A DNA stretch of 64,000 nucleotides from Burkholderiales bacterium (GCA_020851235.1 JADZDD010000025.1:248001-312000), one strand, 5' to 3'. Shown: positions 18,819-28,096, numbered from the stretch's first letter. Numbers and translations: made by a program. The notes: generated by a model not told the origin, from the sequence alone.

Positions 18819-20675
18819 TCAAATCATATCATGCGCCCCTCCTTCGGGTCGGGTGCCCCCGCCCCCGGCGCGCTCGGGCGCGGGGGCGGGGCCGGCGCTG
18901 CGCTGCGCCGCCTGAACGTAGGCAAGTTGGGCGAGCCTTCGCTCTTCGGAGGCCGGGAGTGCGGCGGCGTCGGCGCTGACGGCGCGCCCCTCCCGGCGCG
19001 CGCGCAGCGCCCAGCGCGAGACCCCTTCGCGGATCTCGATCTCGAGCGCCGCGTCGTCCATCGCCTCGAACGCTTCGTCGCCGAGAATCCCGGCGAAGAG
19101 GTCGGCGTGGGCCGTGCCCGCAAAGGCCTGGAGCACCCCTGCGGTCGTCGGCGCTTCGGCACCCTCGCTGCAGAAGCGCACCAGGGCCGCGAGTGCCGCC
19201 GCTTCGGCGTTGGCGGCGTCGGCCACGGGGAAATCGAGACGCCGGGCGAGCGACGGCAGCAGCAGGAGGCCACGCACGAGTTGGCGTTCGAGCGAGGGCG
19301 GTCGCCGCGCGGGGGCGCGGGGCATGGCGGGCCGGGCGGCGCGCGGCAGCACGACTCTCGTCGCGTCGTGCGACGGACCCTGGCTGCTCCCGGACGGCGC
19401 GCCGGTGGCGAGCAGCACGCGTGCCTCGTCGTCGCCAAGGCCCGCGAGCGCGGCGATCCGCTTGCGCAGGAGCGCGCCCAGAACCGGCGCCGCGATCTGC
19501 GCCAGATACGGGCGCGCCGCCGCGGCAAGCGCGGCCCGACCTTCGGTCGAGTCGGGGGGGTGGCGCCGCGTGAGTTCCTCGACGAGGAACTGCGACAGTG
19601 GGAGCGCGGCGTCGACGGCGGAGTCGAAGGCAGCCTTGCCGTGCCGGCGCACGAAATCGTCCGGATCCTCGCCGTCGGGGAGGAACAGGAAGCGCGCATT
19701 CTTGCCGTCGCTTAGGATCGGCAAGGCATTTTCGAGGGCCCGCCAGGCGGCCTTGCGTCCGGCCGCATCGCCGTCGAAGCAGAACACGACGTTGTCGGTC
19801 AGGCGAAAGAGCTTCTGGGCGTGCACCGGCGTCGTCGCGGTGCCCAAGGTCGCGACCGCGTGCGCGATCCCGTGCTGCGCCAGCGCCACCACGTCGAGGT
19901 AACCCTCGACGACCACGACCTGGCCCGCGTCGCGAATTGCCGATCGCGCGAGATAAAGGCCGTAGAGCTCTCTTCCCTTCGAGAAGAGCGCAGTTTCCGG
20001 GGAGTTGAGATATTTTGGCTCTCCGCTGCCGAGCACGCGACCGCCGAATCCGATCACGCGTCCGCGCGCGTCGTGGATCGGAAAGACGATGCGGTCACGA
20101 AAGCGGTCGTAGCGCTTGTCGTCATCACCGGCGATGACGAGCCCCGCGGCTTCGAGCGCGGGGTCGTCGTAATGCGGGAAGGCGGCGGCGAGCCCCTGCC
20201 AGGCATCGGGCGCGTAGCCGATGCCAAAACGGGCCGCCACCTCACCGGTGAGGCCGCGGGCCTTGAGGTAGGCAATGGCCGCCGGTGCCTCCTTCAGGCG
20301 CGCGCGGAAAAAGCGTGCGGCCGCAAGGAGGATTTCGTTCAGGTCGGGACCGGGCTCCGACTGCGCACGCGCGCTGCCGGCGGCGATCCGCGGCACCTCG
20401 AGCCCGGCGTCGCGGGCGAGTTCCTCGACCGCCTCCGGAAACGACTTGCCTGCGTAGTCCATCAGGAAGCCCACCGCGGTTCCGTGGGCGCCGCAGCCGA
20501 AGCAGTGGTAGAACTGCTTCGTGGGGCTTACCGAGAACGACGGGGTCTTCTCGTTGTGGAACGGGCAGCAGGCGACGTAGTTGGCGCCGGCCTTGCGCAA
20601 CGGGACGTGGCGGTCGATCACGGCGACGACATCCGTGCGGGACAGAAGCGTCTGGATGAAGTCGTTCGGGATCAT
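18819..20675 (-). CDS. dnaG: DNA primase
   Basis: A 618-residue replicative primase that makes RNA primers at the fork with DnaB. The N-terminal zinc-binding domain is visible (CPFHNEKTPSF then YHCFGCGAHG). The RNA polymerase/Toprim core carries VVVEGYLDVVALAQHGI and CFDGDAAGRKAAWRAL. The C-terminal helical DnaB-binding region follows a proline/alanine-rich linker. ATG at 20675 is preferred over TTG 20681. The order yqeY-dnaG-rpoD and shared strand indicate a macromolecular synthesis operon. Confidence 0.97.
   Translation of the reverse strand: MIPNDFIQTLLSRTDVVAVIDRHVPLRKAGANYVACCPFHNEKTPSFSVSPTKQFYHCFGCGAHGTAVGFLMDYAGKSFPEAVEELARDAGLEVPRIAAGSARAQSEPGPDLNEILLAAARFFRARLKEAPAAIAYLKARGLTGEVAARFGIGYAPDAWQGLAAAFPHYDDPALEAAGLVIAGDDDKRYDRFRDRIVFPIHDARGRVIGFGGRVLGSGEPKYLNSPETALFSKGRELYGLYLARSAIRDAGQVVVVEGYLDVVALAQHGIAHAVATLGTATTPVHAQKLFRLTDNVVFCFDGDAAGRKAAWRALENALPILSDGKNARFLFLPDGEDPDDFVRRHGKAAFDSAVDAALPLSQFLVEELTRRHPPDSTEGRAALAAAARPYLAQIAAPVLGALLRKRIAALAGLGDDEARVLLATGAPSGSSQGPSHDATRVVLPRAARPAMPRAPARRPPSLERQLVRGLLLLPSLARRLDFPVADAANAEAAALAALVRFCSEGAEAPTTAGVLQAFAGTAHADLFAGILGDEAFEAMDDAALEIEIREGVSRWALRARREGRAVSADAAALPASEERRLAQLAYVQAAQRSAGPAPAPERAGGGGTRPEGGAHDMI
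18823..18828 (-). promoter_or_regulatory. putative -10 (TATGAT) for rpoD
   Basis: TATGAT on the minus strand just inside the 3' end of dnaG, about 200 bases before the rpoD start. E. coli also has an rpoD promoter within dnaG, so an internal promoter is plausible. No clear -35 is seen. Confidence 0.35.
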
Positions 20676-20756
20676 GACCAAGCCATGCCGCGACGGTCAG
20701 GCGCCGGCGGCGCCCGTCGACCGTCCGTACGAGTGCGTGCAGCGGGGGGTTCTCGA

Positions 20757-20762
20757 ATTATA
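20757..20762 (-). promoter_or_regulatory. putative -10 (TATAAT) for dnaG
   Basis: A perfect TATAAT on the minus strand 82 bases before the dnaG ATG, inside the 142-base yqeY-dnaG gap. A -35 is not obvious. It would allow dnaG expression independent of yqeY. Confidence 0.5.
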
Positions 20763-20817
20763 GGCAACGCCCGCCGGAGCGAAAGGGCGCCTCGCCGCAG
20801 GTCGAGGCGAGACGCGG

Positions 20818-21264
20818 TCAGGGCGCGAGTTTGGCCTTCACGCGTGCCGAGACGACCGCCATGTCGGCGCGGCCGGCAAGCGTGGTCTTGAGGACGCCCA
20901 TCACCTTGCCGATGCCGGCCGGACCCGCCGCGCCCGTTTCGGCGAGTGCGGCCGCGATGGCGGCGTCGATCTCGCCGGCCGTCAACTGCGCCGGCTGATA
21001 CCCTTGCAGGACGGTGAGTTCGCCTTGCTCGACGGCGACGAGATCGGGTCGATGACCCGCCTCGAACTGCGTGATCGAGTCGCGCCGCTGCTTGACCATC
21101 TTCTCGATCACCGCGAGCACGTCGGCGTCGGTCAATTCCCGGCGCTCGTCGACCTCGCGCTGCTTGATGGCGGCGAGGAGGAGGCGGATGGGCGCAAGGC
21201 GCGCGGCATCCTTGGCGCGCATGGCGTCCTTCATGTCCGCGATGATGCGTTCCTTGAGCGTCAT
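20818..21264 (-). CDS. GatB/YqeY domain protein
   Basis: A 148-residue all-helical protein of the YqeY family, related to the C-terminal tRNA-recognition tail of GatB. Family motifs are MTLKERIIADMKDAMRAKD at the start and GKVMGVLKTTLAGRADMAVV near the end. Function is not established; it commonly lies between rpsU and dnaG in betaproteobacteria, as here. A terminator-like hairpin separates it from rpsU. Confidence 0.93.
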   Translation of the reverse strand: MTLKERIIADMKDAMRAKDAARLAPIRLLLAAIKQREVDERRELTDADVLAVIEKMVKQRRDSITQFEAGHRPDLVAVEQGELTVLQGYQPAQLTAGEIDAAIAAALAETGAAGPAGIGKVMGVLKTTLAGRADMAVVSARVKAKLAP

Positions 21265-21344
21265 GGGTCGCAAAGCGCGTGGGGTTTTCAGGGAACGGCG
21301 CGGTGGGATGGCCCGACGAGGGCACACGACCGGTCCGCGCAACG

Positions 21345-21370
21345 AAAAAGGGGCGAACCGCTCGCCCCTT
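21345..21370 (-). terminator. rho-independent terminator after rpsU
   Basis: On the minus strand the sequence forms AAGGGGCGA - GCGGT - TCGCCCCTT followed by further T residues. This nine-pair stem plus T run lies 22 bases past the rpsU stop. It probably attenuates read-through into yqeY-dnaG-rpoD, like the terminator between rpsU and dnaG in E. coli. Confidence 0.8.
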
Positions 21371-21391
21371 GTCGCGTGCGGCAGGAGAGAC

Positions 21392-21604
21392 CTAGAAGAG
21401 CTTCGGCGGCAGTTGCTGGCTGCGAATGCGCTTGTAGTGCCGCTTGACCGCAGCGGCCTTCTTGCGCTTGCGCTCGGCCGTCGGCTTTTCGTAGAACTCG
21501 CGCGCGCGCAACTCGGTGAGCAGCCCGGTCTTTTCGATGGTGCGCTTGAAACGGCGAAGGGCGGCCTCGAAAGGCTCGTTCTCACGAACTCGAACGCTCG
21601 GCAT
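21392..21604 (-). CDS. rpsU: 30S ribosomal protein bS21
   Basis: A 70-residue basic ribosomal protein, the standard length. It starts [20 protein letters not shown] and has the Arg/Lys-rich tail [18 protein letters not shown]. It binds the 30S platform and helps initiation on mRNA with structured leaders. An AGGAAAG ribosome-binding site precedes the ATG. It is first in the macromolecular synthesis block. Confidence 0.98.
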   Translation of the reverse strand: MPSVRVRENEPFEAALRRFKRTIEKTGLLTELRAREFYEKPTAERKRKKAAAVKRHYKRIRSQQLPPKLF

Positions 21605-21886
21605 GGGCGGCTTTCCTGCTTTCCTGAAATGGGGAGTGGCTGCGTCGTCCCACGTGCGGTGATGGCCGGCGTGTCCGCGACGATCGGCGACGGGAACGTC
21701 ACCGCGTGGCAGGCAGGCGCCCGGCAGGGCGACGCGACATAACCCGCAATGTTACCCTGTTTTTGCGGCCGCAGCAATGCGCGCCCAGCTTCGGGCCCTT
21801 CGTGACTTCCCGCCATCCGCGACGTCGGCGGGGCGACGGGCCCACCGTTGTGTTTCCGCGCCGCACGCCCCAACCTCTCGTCCATC
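21605..21886. other. rpsU-tsaD divergent intergenic region
   Basis: This 282-base gap is the longest non-coding stretch in the window and separates two divergent genes. It must hold promoters for both, with somewhat AT-richer patches near 21735-21770 (ACATAACC, ATGTTACC), but no convincing -10/-35 pair was found. No small gene or RNA was recognised. Confidence 0.5.
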
Positions 21887-22927
21887 ATGCGCGTCCTCGG
21901 CATCGAAACCTCCTGCGACGAAACCGGCGTCGCCGTCTACGACAGCGGCGCGGGCCTGCTCGCGCATGCGCTGCACTCGCAGGTCGCGATGCACCGCGAC
22001 TACGGCGGCGTCGTCCCCGAACTCGCTTCGCGCGATCATGTCCGGCGCGTCGTCCCGCTCATCCACGACGTCCTCGGCCGGGCAGGCCTTGCCCTGCGCG
22101 ACCTCGACGGCATCGCCTACACGCAGGGACCGGGGTTGGCCGGTGCGCTGCTGGTGGGGGCGGGGGTGGCGACCGCGCTCGCCTACGCCTTGCGCATTCC
22201 CGTGGTCCCGGTGCACCACCTCGAAGGCCACCTCCTGTCGCCGCTGCTGGCCACCGAGCGCCCCGACTTTCCCTTCGTGGCGTTGCTGGTGTCTGGGGGG
22301 CACAGCCAACTCTTCGACGTGACGGGCGTGGGCCAATACCGCCTGCTCGGCGATACGCAGGACGACGCCGCGGGCGAGGCCTTCGACAAGACGGCGAAGC
22401 TCCTCGGACTGCCGTATCCGGGCGGGCCCGCGCTCGCGCAGCTTGCCGCGAGCGGAACCGCGGGAGCGGTGCGCCTGCCGCGGCCGATGCTGGCGTCGGG
22501 CAATCTCGATTTCAGCTTCTCGGGACTGAAGACGGCGGTGCTGACCCTGGCGCGGCGCGAGGCCGGTGGCGGCGCGACCGAGGATCTGCCCCTCGCGCGC
22601 AAGGCCGACATCGCCCGCGAGATCGAGGATGCCATCGTCGATGTGCTCGCCGGCAAGGCGATGGCCGCACTCGTCGCCACCGACCGCAAGCGCCTCGTGG
22701 TGGCGGGCGGCGTCGGTGCCAATCGGCAGTTGCGCGAGCGACTGCGCGCGGCGACCGCGAAGCGGGGTGGCGAGGTCTATTTTCCCGAACTCGTCTTTTG
22801 CACCGACAACGGCGCCATGATCGCGCTCGTGGGCGCCTTGCGGCTCGCGCACGATGGGAGCCGCGACCCGGGCTTTGGCGTTCGTCCCCGCTGGCCGCTC
22901 GCCTCGCTCGGACAGGCCGCAGGCTGA
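21887..22927 (+). CDS. tsaD: tRNA N6-adenosine threonylcarbamoyltransferase
   Basis: TsaD transfers threonylcarbamoyl to A37 of ANN-decoding tRNAs with TsaB and TsaE. The 346-residue protein has the ASKHA fold with [19 protein letters not shown]. The metal-binding HxxxH is in [14 protein letters not shown], followed by [32 protein letters not shown] and [13 protein letters not shown] at 21887 is chosen by homology. It is divergent from rpsU, the usual arrangement in proteobacteria. Confidence 0.97.
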   Translation: MRVLGIETSCDETGVAVYDSGAGLLAHALHSQVAMHRDYGGVVPELASRDHVRRVVPLIHDVLGRAGLALRDLDGIAYTQGPGLAGALLVGAGVATALAYALRIPVVPVHHLEGHLLSPLLATERPDFPFVALLVSGGHSQLFDVTGVGQYRLLGDTQDDAAGEAFDKTAKLLGLPYPGGPALAQLAASGTAGAVRLPRPMLASGNLDFSFSGLKTAVLTLARREAGGGATEDLPLARKADIAREIEDAIVDVLAGKAMAALVATDRKRLVVAGGVGANRQLRERLRAATAKRGGEVYFPELVFCTDNGAMIALVGALRLAHDGSRDPGFGVRPRWPLASLGQAAG

Positions 22928-22969
22928 CGCACGGCGCCGCGTTTGCACCCGCCGGCGACTCGCGTGCGT

Positions 22970-23758
22970 TCAGCCGAGGAAGGCGACGACCCGCCGGCTG
23001 AGTTCGTCGGGGGCCTCGATCGGAAACGAATGCGCGGCGCCGTCGATCGCTGCAAACGTCGCGCTCGGCAGCGCCGCGGCGAAGGCGGCGGTGTCGTCGA
23101 GCGAGAAGAGGAGATCGCGCGCGCCGCCGATGACGAGCGCCGGCGCGCGAATCGCGGCGAGGCGGGCCCGCACGTCGAAGCCGGCGACCGCCGCGACCTG
23201 TTGCGCGAGCGCGCGTGCGGTCGGCTGGTGCGGGTACATCGCCGCGAGCTCGATCAGGGCACCGAGGCTCGCCGTGTTGGCGAGGAAGCGTGGCGAGAGG
23301 ACCCAGTGGAAGAGGTTGCGAAACCACAGCCGTCGCTCGACGGCGGGGTAGAGCTGCACCCACGTCGCGAAGAGGTCGTTGTTGCGCGGTCCGGCGTACG
23401 GTGCGGTCGCCGCGAGCACGAGGCGATCGATGCGCTCGGCGTGGCGGATCGCGCACTCCAGCGCGATCATGCCCCCCATCGAATGGCCGACGAGCGAGAC
23501 ACGGTTCAGATCGAGGTGACGCACGAGCGCCATGCAGTCGTCGGCCATCGTCGCGATGCTCCCCGGAGCCTCCATGGGCTGCGTCCGGCCCGAGCCGCGG
23601 TTGTCGATCGTGACGACCGAAAAGCGCGCCGCGAGCGCGCGCAGCGCCGGCGCAAAGAACGTGCTGTCGGCGGCGAGTCCGGCGACGAGCAGCACCGGCG
23701 CTCCAGTGCCGACGACCTCGTAGTGCAGGTCGACGCCGTCGTGGTGGAAGGAAGGCAC
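22970..23758 (-). CDS. alpha/beta hydrolase
   Basis: A 262-residue alpha/beta-fold hydrolase with oxyanion region LLVAGLAADSTFFAP and GxSxG nucleophile in LVGHSMGGMIALECA. The acid is in IGGARDLLFSLDD and the His in IDGAAHSFPIEAP. It resembles 3-oxoadipate enol-lactonase/MhpC-type hydrolases, but the substrate is unknown. GTG at 23758 is chosen; it starts two bases after the plsY stop, so the two are probably co-transcribed. Confidence 0.82.
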   Translation of the reverse strand: MPSFHHDGVDLHYEVVGTGAPVLLVAGLAADSTFFAPALRALAARFSVVTIDNRGSGRTQPMEAPGSIATMADDCMALVRHLDLNRVSLVGHSMGGMIALECAIRHAERIDRLVLAATAPYAGPRNNDLFATWVQLYPAVERRLWFRNLFHWVLSPRFLANTASLGALIELAAMYPHQPTARALAQQVAAVAGFDVRARLAAIRAPALVIGGARDLLFSLDDTAAFAAALPSATFAAIDGAAHSFPIEAPDELSRRVVAFLG

Positions 23759-23760
23759 GG

Positions 23761-24360
23761 TCAGCGGCCGATCACGCTCTCGGTGCCGTTGACGAGTCGA
23801 CGAATGTTGCCGCGGTGCCGCCAGAAGAGGAGCGCGCTGATCGTGACGAGGGCCCAGGCAAGGAGCGTATTGCCGAAGAGATAGAACGCGCCGAGCGGGA
23901 GCAGCGCGGCGGCGGTGAGCGCGGCCAGCGACGAGATCTTGAAGCCGAATGCCATCACCGCCCACACCACGAGGAGCCCGAGCCCGAACGGCCAGTGCAG
24001 CGCGAAGACGACGCCGGCTGCGGTCGACACGCCCTTGCCGCCACGAAAGCGGTAGTAGACGGGATACAGGTGCCCCAGGAATACGGCGAGCGCCGCCGCG
24101 GGCACCGTCCAATCGGGCGTGCCGGCACGCGCGGCGACCCATTGCGCGGCGGCGACACCGAGCCAGCCCTTGACGGCGTCGCCCACGAGTGTCAGCAGTG
24201 CGGCCTTCCGGTTGCCGGTCCGCAGCACGTTGGTCGCCCCGGGGCTGCCCGATCCGTAGTCGTGCGGGTCGGGCAGCCCGAAGGCGCGCGAGGCCACCAT
24301 GGCAAACGATATCGAGCCGACGAGATAGGCACCGATGACGGTCATGAGGGCGGTGAGCAT
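23761..24360 (-). CDS. plsY: acyl-phosphate glycerol-3-phosphate acyltransferase
   Basis: PlsY transfers acyl groups from acyl-phosphate to glycerol 3-phosphate, the first step of phospholipid synthesis, in the inner membrane. The 199-residue protein has five hydrophobic segments and all three family motifs: GSISFAMVASR, the GSGSPGATNVLRTG loop, and VYYRFRGGKGVSTAAG. ATG at 24360 fits the family length; an upstream in-frame ATG at 24405 would add 15 residues. It is divergent from folB. Confidence 0.95.
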   Translation of the reverse strand: MLTALMTVIGAYLVGSISFAMVASRAFGLPDPHDYGSGSPGATNVLRTGNRKAALLTLVGDAVKGWLGVAAAQWVAARAGTPDWTVPAAALAVFLGHLYPVYYRFRGGKGVSTAAGVVFALHWPFGLGLLVVWAVMAFGFKISSLAALTAAALLPLGAFYLFGNTLLAWALVTISALLFWRHRGNIRRLVNGTESVIGR

Positions 24361-24387
24361 CGAAGCGGGCGCGCGCCGAGCGCGCGC

Positions 24388-24393
24388 TAGAAT
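24388..24393 (+). promoter_or_regulatory. putative -10 (TAGAAT) for folB
   Basis: CTAGAATC octamer 65 bases before the folB ATG in the plsY-folB divergent region. It matches TAGAAT elements at other starts in this window. No -35 is evident. Confidence 0.4.
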
Positions 24394-24452
24394 CGTGAAG
24401 GGCATAGGTTAGCAGGCACGCTACCCACGGCAGCAGGCAACGGTCACCGGCA

Positions 24453-24812
24453 ATGGACAGCATCTTCATCCACGATCTGCGCATCGACGCGCGCATCGGC
24501 GTCTACGACTGGGAGAAGCACTTGCCCCAGACGGTTCGTCTCGACCTCGTGATCGCCGCACCGTCGCCGCTGCCGTTCAAGACGGGGCGCATCGCCGACG
24601 CGCTCGATTACGCCCAGATCGTGGCGCGGCTCAAGGCATTTGCCGCGCAGTCGCCACCGCCGCTGCTCGAGCGCTTTGCCGAGCGGATCGCACAACTCGT
24701 GCAGGAGGAGTTCGGCGCGCCGTGGGTGCGCGTACGCGCCGCCAAGCTCGGTGCGCTGGCCGGTGTCCGCGAAATCGGCGTCGAGATCGAGCGCGGGACG
24801 CGGCCCGCGTGA
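24453..24812 (+). CDS. folB: dihydroneopterin aldolase
   Basis: A 119-residue FolB enzyme that cleaves 7,8-dihydroneopterin to 6-hydroxymethyl-dihydropterin in folate synthesis. Family features: IFIHDLRIDARIGVYDWEK (catalytic Glu region), DALDYAQI, LLERFAERIAQLVQEEF and the Lys in VRAAKLGAL. It has the usual length. Divergent plsY-folB next to tsaD is a common proteobacterial arrangement. Confidence 0.95.
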   Translation: MDSIFIHDLRIDARIGVYDWEKHLPQTVRLDLVIAAPSPLPFKTGRIADALDYAQIVARLKAFAAQSPPPLLERFAERIAQLVQEEFGAPWVRVRAAKLGALAGVREIGVEIERGTRPA

Positions 24813-24912
24813 GAGCCGAGCACACGCGCCGGCGTCGGACCACCCGTGCACGCACGATGACCCGACGCGGCACGCGCGCCAGGCCCGCATCGGCGCGTGA
24901 TGCCGGGACGCC

Positions 24913-25680
24913 ATGCTGATCGCGCAACTCTCCGACCCGCACGTCGGGGCTTCCAGCGCCGGCAAGCCGCATGGCCTGTCGCCGCAGGACACGCTGGCCC
25001 GCGCCGTCGCGGCGTTGCTCGCGCTGCATCGCCGTCCGGACCTCGTCGTCGTCAGCGGTGACCTCGTCGAGTCGGGGACACCTGTCGAGTACGCGCAGTT
25101 GCGCACGCTGCTGGCGCCGTTGCCGATGCCGACGTACCTCATGACCGGCAACCACGACGAGCGCAGCGCGCTGCGCGCGGCGTTTCCCGAGCACGGCTAT
25201 CTCGGTCGCGACGGGGACTTCGTGCAGTACGGCCTCGATGCCGGCGACTGGCGCCTGCTCATGCTCGACTCGCTCGAGCCCGGACGGCCGAGCGGCCACC
25301 TGTGCGCGCGCCGCCTGGCCTGGCTCGGCGACGAGCTCGAGCGGGCCGCGCAGCGGCCGGTGGTCGTCTTCGTGCACCACAGCCCGCTCGTCACCGGCGC
25401 GGCGCACATCGATCGCTCGCGGCTCGTCGACGGCGAGGCGCTCGCCGCGGTCTTGCGTCGGCACCGGCGCGTCGAGCGCGTGATCTGCGGACACGTGCAC
25501 CGCGCGATGCACGCCGCGTGGCACGACACGATCGTCACGACGTGCCCCAGCGTCTTCTACCAGTTCGTCGTCGATCTGCGGGTCGACAGCCGCTTTGCCC
25601 CCGCAGGCGAGGCGCCGGGCTATCAGCTCCACCATCTGCATGACGGTCGGTTGCTGAGCTATACAATGGGCCTCGACTGA
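24913..25680 (+). CDS. calcineurin-like phosphodiesterase (CpdA/GpdQ family)
   Basis: A 255-residue binuclear metallophosphoesterase. All metal-binding blocks are present: QLSDPHVG, VVSGDLVESG, MTGNHDERS, FVHHSPLV and ICGHVHRAMH. Similar enzymes hydrolyse cAMP (CpdA) or glycerophosphodiesters (GpdQ); the sequence does not decide between them. It is 54 bases upstream of a Bug receptor gene on the same strand. Confidence 0.88.
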   Translation: MLIAQLSDPHVGASSAGKPHGLSPQDTLARAVAALLALHRRPDLVVVSGDLVESGTPVEYAQLRTLLAPLPMPTYLMTGNHDERSALRAAFPEHGYLGRDGDFVQYGLDAGDWRLLMLDSLEPGRPSGHLCARRLAWLGDELERAAQRPVVVFVHHSPLVTGAAHIDRSRLVDGEALAAVLRRHRRVERVICGHVHRAMHAAWHDTIVTTCPSVFYQFVVDLRVDSRFAPAGEAPGYQLHHLHDGRLLSYTMGLD

Positions 25681-25733
25681 GACACGTCAACGCGGCGCGG
25701 TCGCGCGCCGAGATCAGCGAGGAGGATTCCATC

Positions 25734-26720
25734 ATGTTGCGTCGATTCTGCGGGCTGCGCGGATGGCTTGCCGCGAGCGTCATCGCCGGTGCGAGCCTGG
25801 TCGTTCCCTCGCTCCATGCGCAGGACTGGCCGACGAAGCCGATCCGGCTCGTCGTTCCGTTCTCGCCCGGGGGCGCCACCGACATCATCGGCCGGCTCGT
25901 CGCGCAAAAGCTCGGCGATCGTCTCGGACAGTCGGTCGTCGTCGACAATCGCCCTGGCGCGGCCACCACGATCGGCAATGCCGCGGTGGCGAAGGCGGCG
26001 CCGGACGGTTACACGCTGCTCTTCGCGCCGACGCCGTTCGTCATCACGCAGGCGCTGTACCCGAAGCTGCCCTACGACGCCGACAAGGAGTTCGCGCCGG
26101 TGTCGCTGCTCGCCGTATCCCCGTTCATTCTCGTCGTCAACGCCGCGTTGCCGGTCAAGAGCGTTCCCGAGCTCGTCGCGCTGGCGCGGGCCAAGCCCGG
26201 CACGCTCACGTTCTGCTCGGCCGGAAGCGGGTCGGTGCCGCACCTCGCGGGCGAACTCTTCAAGCTCAATGCCAAGATCGACATGGTGCACGTGCCGTAC
26301 AAGGGCGGCGGGCCGGCGATCACCGATCTCATCGGAGGGCAGGTGGACATGATGTTCGCCACTCCGATCGAGGTGATGGCGCACGTGAACAGCGGCAAGC
26401 TGCGCGTGCTGGCGACGACGGCGTCCAAGCGCCTGCCGTCGCTTCCCGACGTGCCGACGATGCTCGAGGGCGGCGTGCCGCAGTTCGACGTGTACGCCTT
26501 CTTCGGCGTCCTCGCCCCGGCTGGAACGCCGAAGCCCGTCGTCGATCGGGTGGCAAGCGAGCTCGCGGTGGTGATGAAGGATCCCGACGTGCTGCAGCGC
26601 TTTGCGGAGCAAAGCGCCGAGCCGCGCGTCCTTGGCCCGGAAGCCTTCACCGCGTTCCTCAAGAGCGAGCGCAGCAAGTGGGCCGACGTCGTCAAGCGCT
26701 CGGGAGCGAAGGTCGACTGA
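25734..26720 (+). CDS. Bug/TctC family tripartite tricarboxylate-type receptor
   Basis: A 328-residue periplasmic solute-binding protein with a signal peptide ending at SLHA (about 24). The Bug pattern follows: WPTKPIRLVVPFSPGGATDIIGRLVAQKL, VDNRPGAATTIG, APDGYTLLF, VPYKGGGPAITDLIGGQVD and PEFDV-like region. These bind small carboxylates or related solutes with high affinity. No TctA/TctB permease is nearby, so it may serve a shared transporter or a sensory role. An AGGAGG site precedes the ATG. Confidence 0.93.
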   Translation: MLRRFCGLRGWLAASVIAGASLVVPSLHAQDWPTKPIRLVVPFSPGGATDIIGRLVAQKLGDRLGQSVVVDNRPGAATTIGNAAVAKAAPDGYTLLFAPTPFVITQALYPKLPYDADKEFAPVSLLAVSPFILVVNAALPVKSVPELVALARAKPGTLTFCSAGSGSVPHLAGELFKLNAKIDMVHVPYKGGGPAITDLIGGQVDMMFATPIEVMAHVNSGKLRVLATTASKRLPSLPDVPTMLEGGVPQFDVYAFFGVLAPAGTPKPVVDRVASELAVVMKDPDVLQRFAEQSAEPRVLGPEAFTAFLKSERSKWADVVKRSGAKVD

Positions 26721-26726
26721 CGGCGC

Positions 26727-27206
26727 TCACGCTTCGACGTCGACCAGCGTCGGCTGCAGGACGCGGATGAGGTCGGCGGGCGTCATGCCGACGAGATAGC
26801 CGCGCTTGCCCCCGTTGATGTAGATGCGGGGCAGGTCGGCGATGCTGCGTTGCAGGTACACGGGCATCGTTCGCCTCGTGCCGAACGGGCTCGTGCCGCC
26901 GACCTGGTAGCCCGAGTGCCGGTCCGCGGTGGCAGGATCGCAGGGTGAGATCGTCTTGACGCCGAGCGCACGGGCGAGGTTCTTCGTCGAGACCTCGCGG
27001 TCGCCGTGCATCAGGACGATGAGCGGGCGGCGAGCGTCGTCCTCCATGACGAGCGTCTTGATCACCGCGTGCTCGTCGACGCCGAGCTCACGCGCCGACA
27101 CCGCCGTGCCGCCGCGCTCCTCGTAGGTGTACGGATGGTGCGTGAACGCGACGGCGTTGTCGCGCAGCACGCGCACCGCCTGTGTCACGGGATGGCGTTC
27201 CTTCAC
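26727..27206 (-). CDS. ybaK: Cys-tRNA(Pro)/Cys-tRNA(Cys) deacylase YbaK
   Basis: A 159-residue YbaK/EbsC protein, an editing domain that hydrolyses misacylated Cys-tRNA(Pro). Family motifs: TQAVRVLRDNAVAFTHHPY, HAVIKTLVM, LARALGVKTISPCDPATADRH and GTRRTMPVYLQ. GTG at 27206 is the proposed start. It ends six bases from the convergent Bug receptor and begins five bases after the xerD stop, so it is probably co-transcribed with xerD. Confidence 0.92.
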   Translation of the reverse strand: MKERHPVTQAVRVLRDNAVAFTHHPYTYEERGGTAVSARELGVDEHAVIKTLVMEDDARRPLIVLMHGDREVSTKNLARALGVKTISPCDPATADRHSGYQVGGTSPFGTRRTMPVYLQRSIADLPRIYINGGKRGYLVGMTPADLIRVLQPTLVDVEA

Positions 27207-27211
27207 CGGAT

Positions 27212-28096
27212 CTATCCGCGCGGATGGTGCTGCGCGTGCAGTGCTTTCAGCCGCTCGCGCGCGACGTGCGTGTAGATCGTCGTCGTGCTGATGTCGGCGT
27301 GCCCGAGGAGGAGCTGCACGACGCGCAGATCCGCGCCGTGATTGAGGAGGTGCGTCGCGAAGGCGTGGCGCAGCACGTGTGGCGACAGCGCGACGCCGGC
27401 GATGCCGGCACGGACGGCGTGGCGCTTGATGAGGACCCAAAACGCCTGCCGCGTGAGCGGGGCCCGCCGCGCGGTCAGGAAGAGATGATCGTCGCGGCTT
27501 CCCGCGGCGAGTTGGGGCCGCGCGTCGCGGCGGTAGCGCTCGATCCACGCGACCGCCTCTTCTCCCAGGGGCACGAGCCGCTCCTTGCTGCCCTTGCCGA
27601 GGACGCGAACGACGCCGGTTGCAAGCGACACCTGACCCAAGCGCAAGCCGACGAGCTCGGAGACCCGCAGGCCGGTGGCGTAGAGCGTTTCGAGCATCGC
27701 GCGATCGCGCAGCCCCAGCGCGGTCGCGACATCGGGCGCCGTGAGCAAGGCCACGACCTGCTTTTCGGAGAGGAGCTTCGGCAGCCGGCGCGGTGTGCGC
27801 GGTGCGCGCACGCGCGCGGTCGGATCGTCGCGCAGCGCCTGCACGTCGAGCTGCAGCCGATAGAACCGCTTGACCGCCGAGAGGCGGCGCGCGATCGACG
27901 ATGCCTTGGCGCGGGCTGCGAACTGGTGCGCGAGCCACCCCTCGACGTCGCTGCGGTTGGCGGCAAGGAGTCGACGCGGCTCGAGCCAGCGCGCCCACGC
28001 TTCGAGATCGCGGCGATAGCTTGCAAGCGAACTTGCCGCGAGCCCGTCGCGCAGCCAGAGCTGGTCGCAAAAGGCATCGATCAGGTCGCGCTCCAC
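27212..28096 (-). CDS. xerD: site-specific tyrosine recombinase XerD
   Basis: A 294-residue recombinase for chromosome dimer resolution at dif with XerC. The core-binding N-terminal domain is ASSLASYRRDLEAWARWLE. The catalytic residues lie in LYATGLRVSELVGL (Arg), LGKGSKERLVPLG (Lys), LSPHVLRHAFATHLL (His, Arg), LLGHADISTTTIYTHV (His, nucleophile Tyr). GTG at 28096 is chosen since GGAG lies seven bases upstream; a GTG at 28120 has no such site. Strong similarity to XerD rather than a phage integrase argues against a mobile element. Confidence 0.95.
   Translation of the reverse strand: MERDLIDAFCDQLWLRDGLAASSLASYRRDLEAWARWLEPRRLLAANRSDVEGWLAHQFAARAKASSIARRLSAVKRFYRLQLDVQALRDDPTARVRAPRTPRRLPKLLSEKQVVALLTAPDVATALGLRDRAMLETLYATGLRVSELVGLRLGQVSLATGVVRVLGKGSKERLVPLGEEAVAWIERYRRDARPQLAAGSRDDHLFLTARRAPLTRQAFWVLIKRHAVRAGIAGVALSPHVLRHAFATHLLNHGADLRVVQLLLGHADISTTTIYTHVARERLKALHAQHHPRG

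Noticed and set aside
22970-23758. Assigning the hydrolase as PcaD (3-oxoadipate enol-lactonase)
   Set aside because: The fold and catalytic motifs fit, but no other pca genes are near and the motifs do not define the substrate.
27212-28096. Integrase of a mobile element next to ybaK
   Set aside because: The protein matches XerD along its full length; no attachment repeats, phage genes or composition shift surround it.
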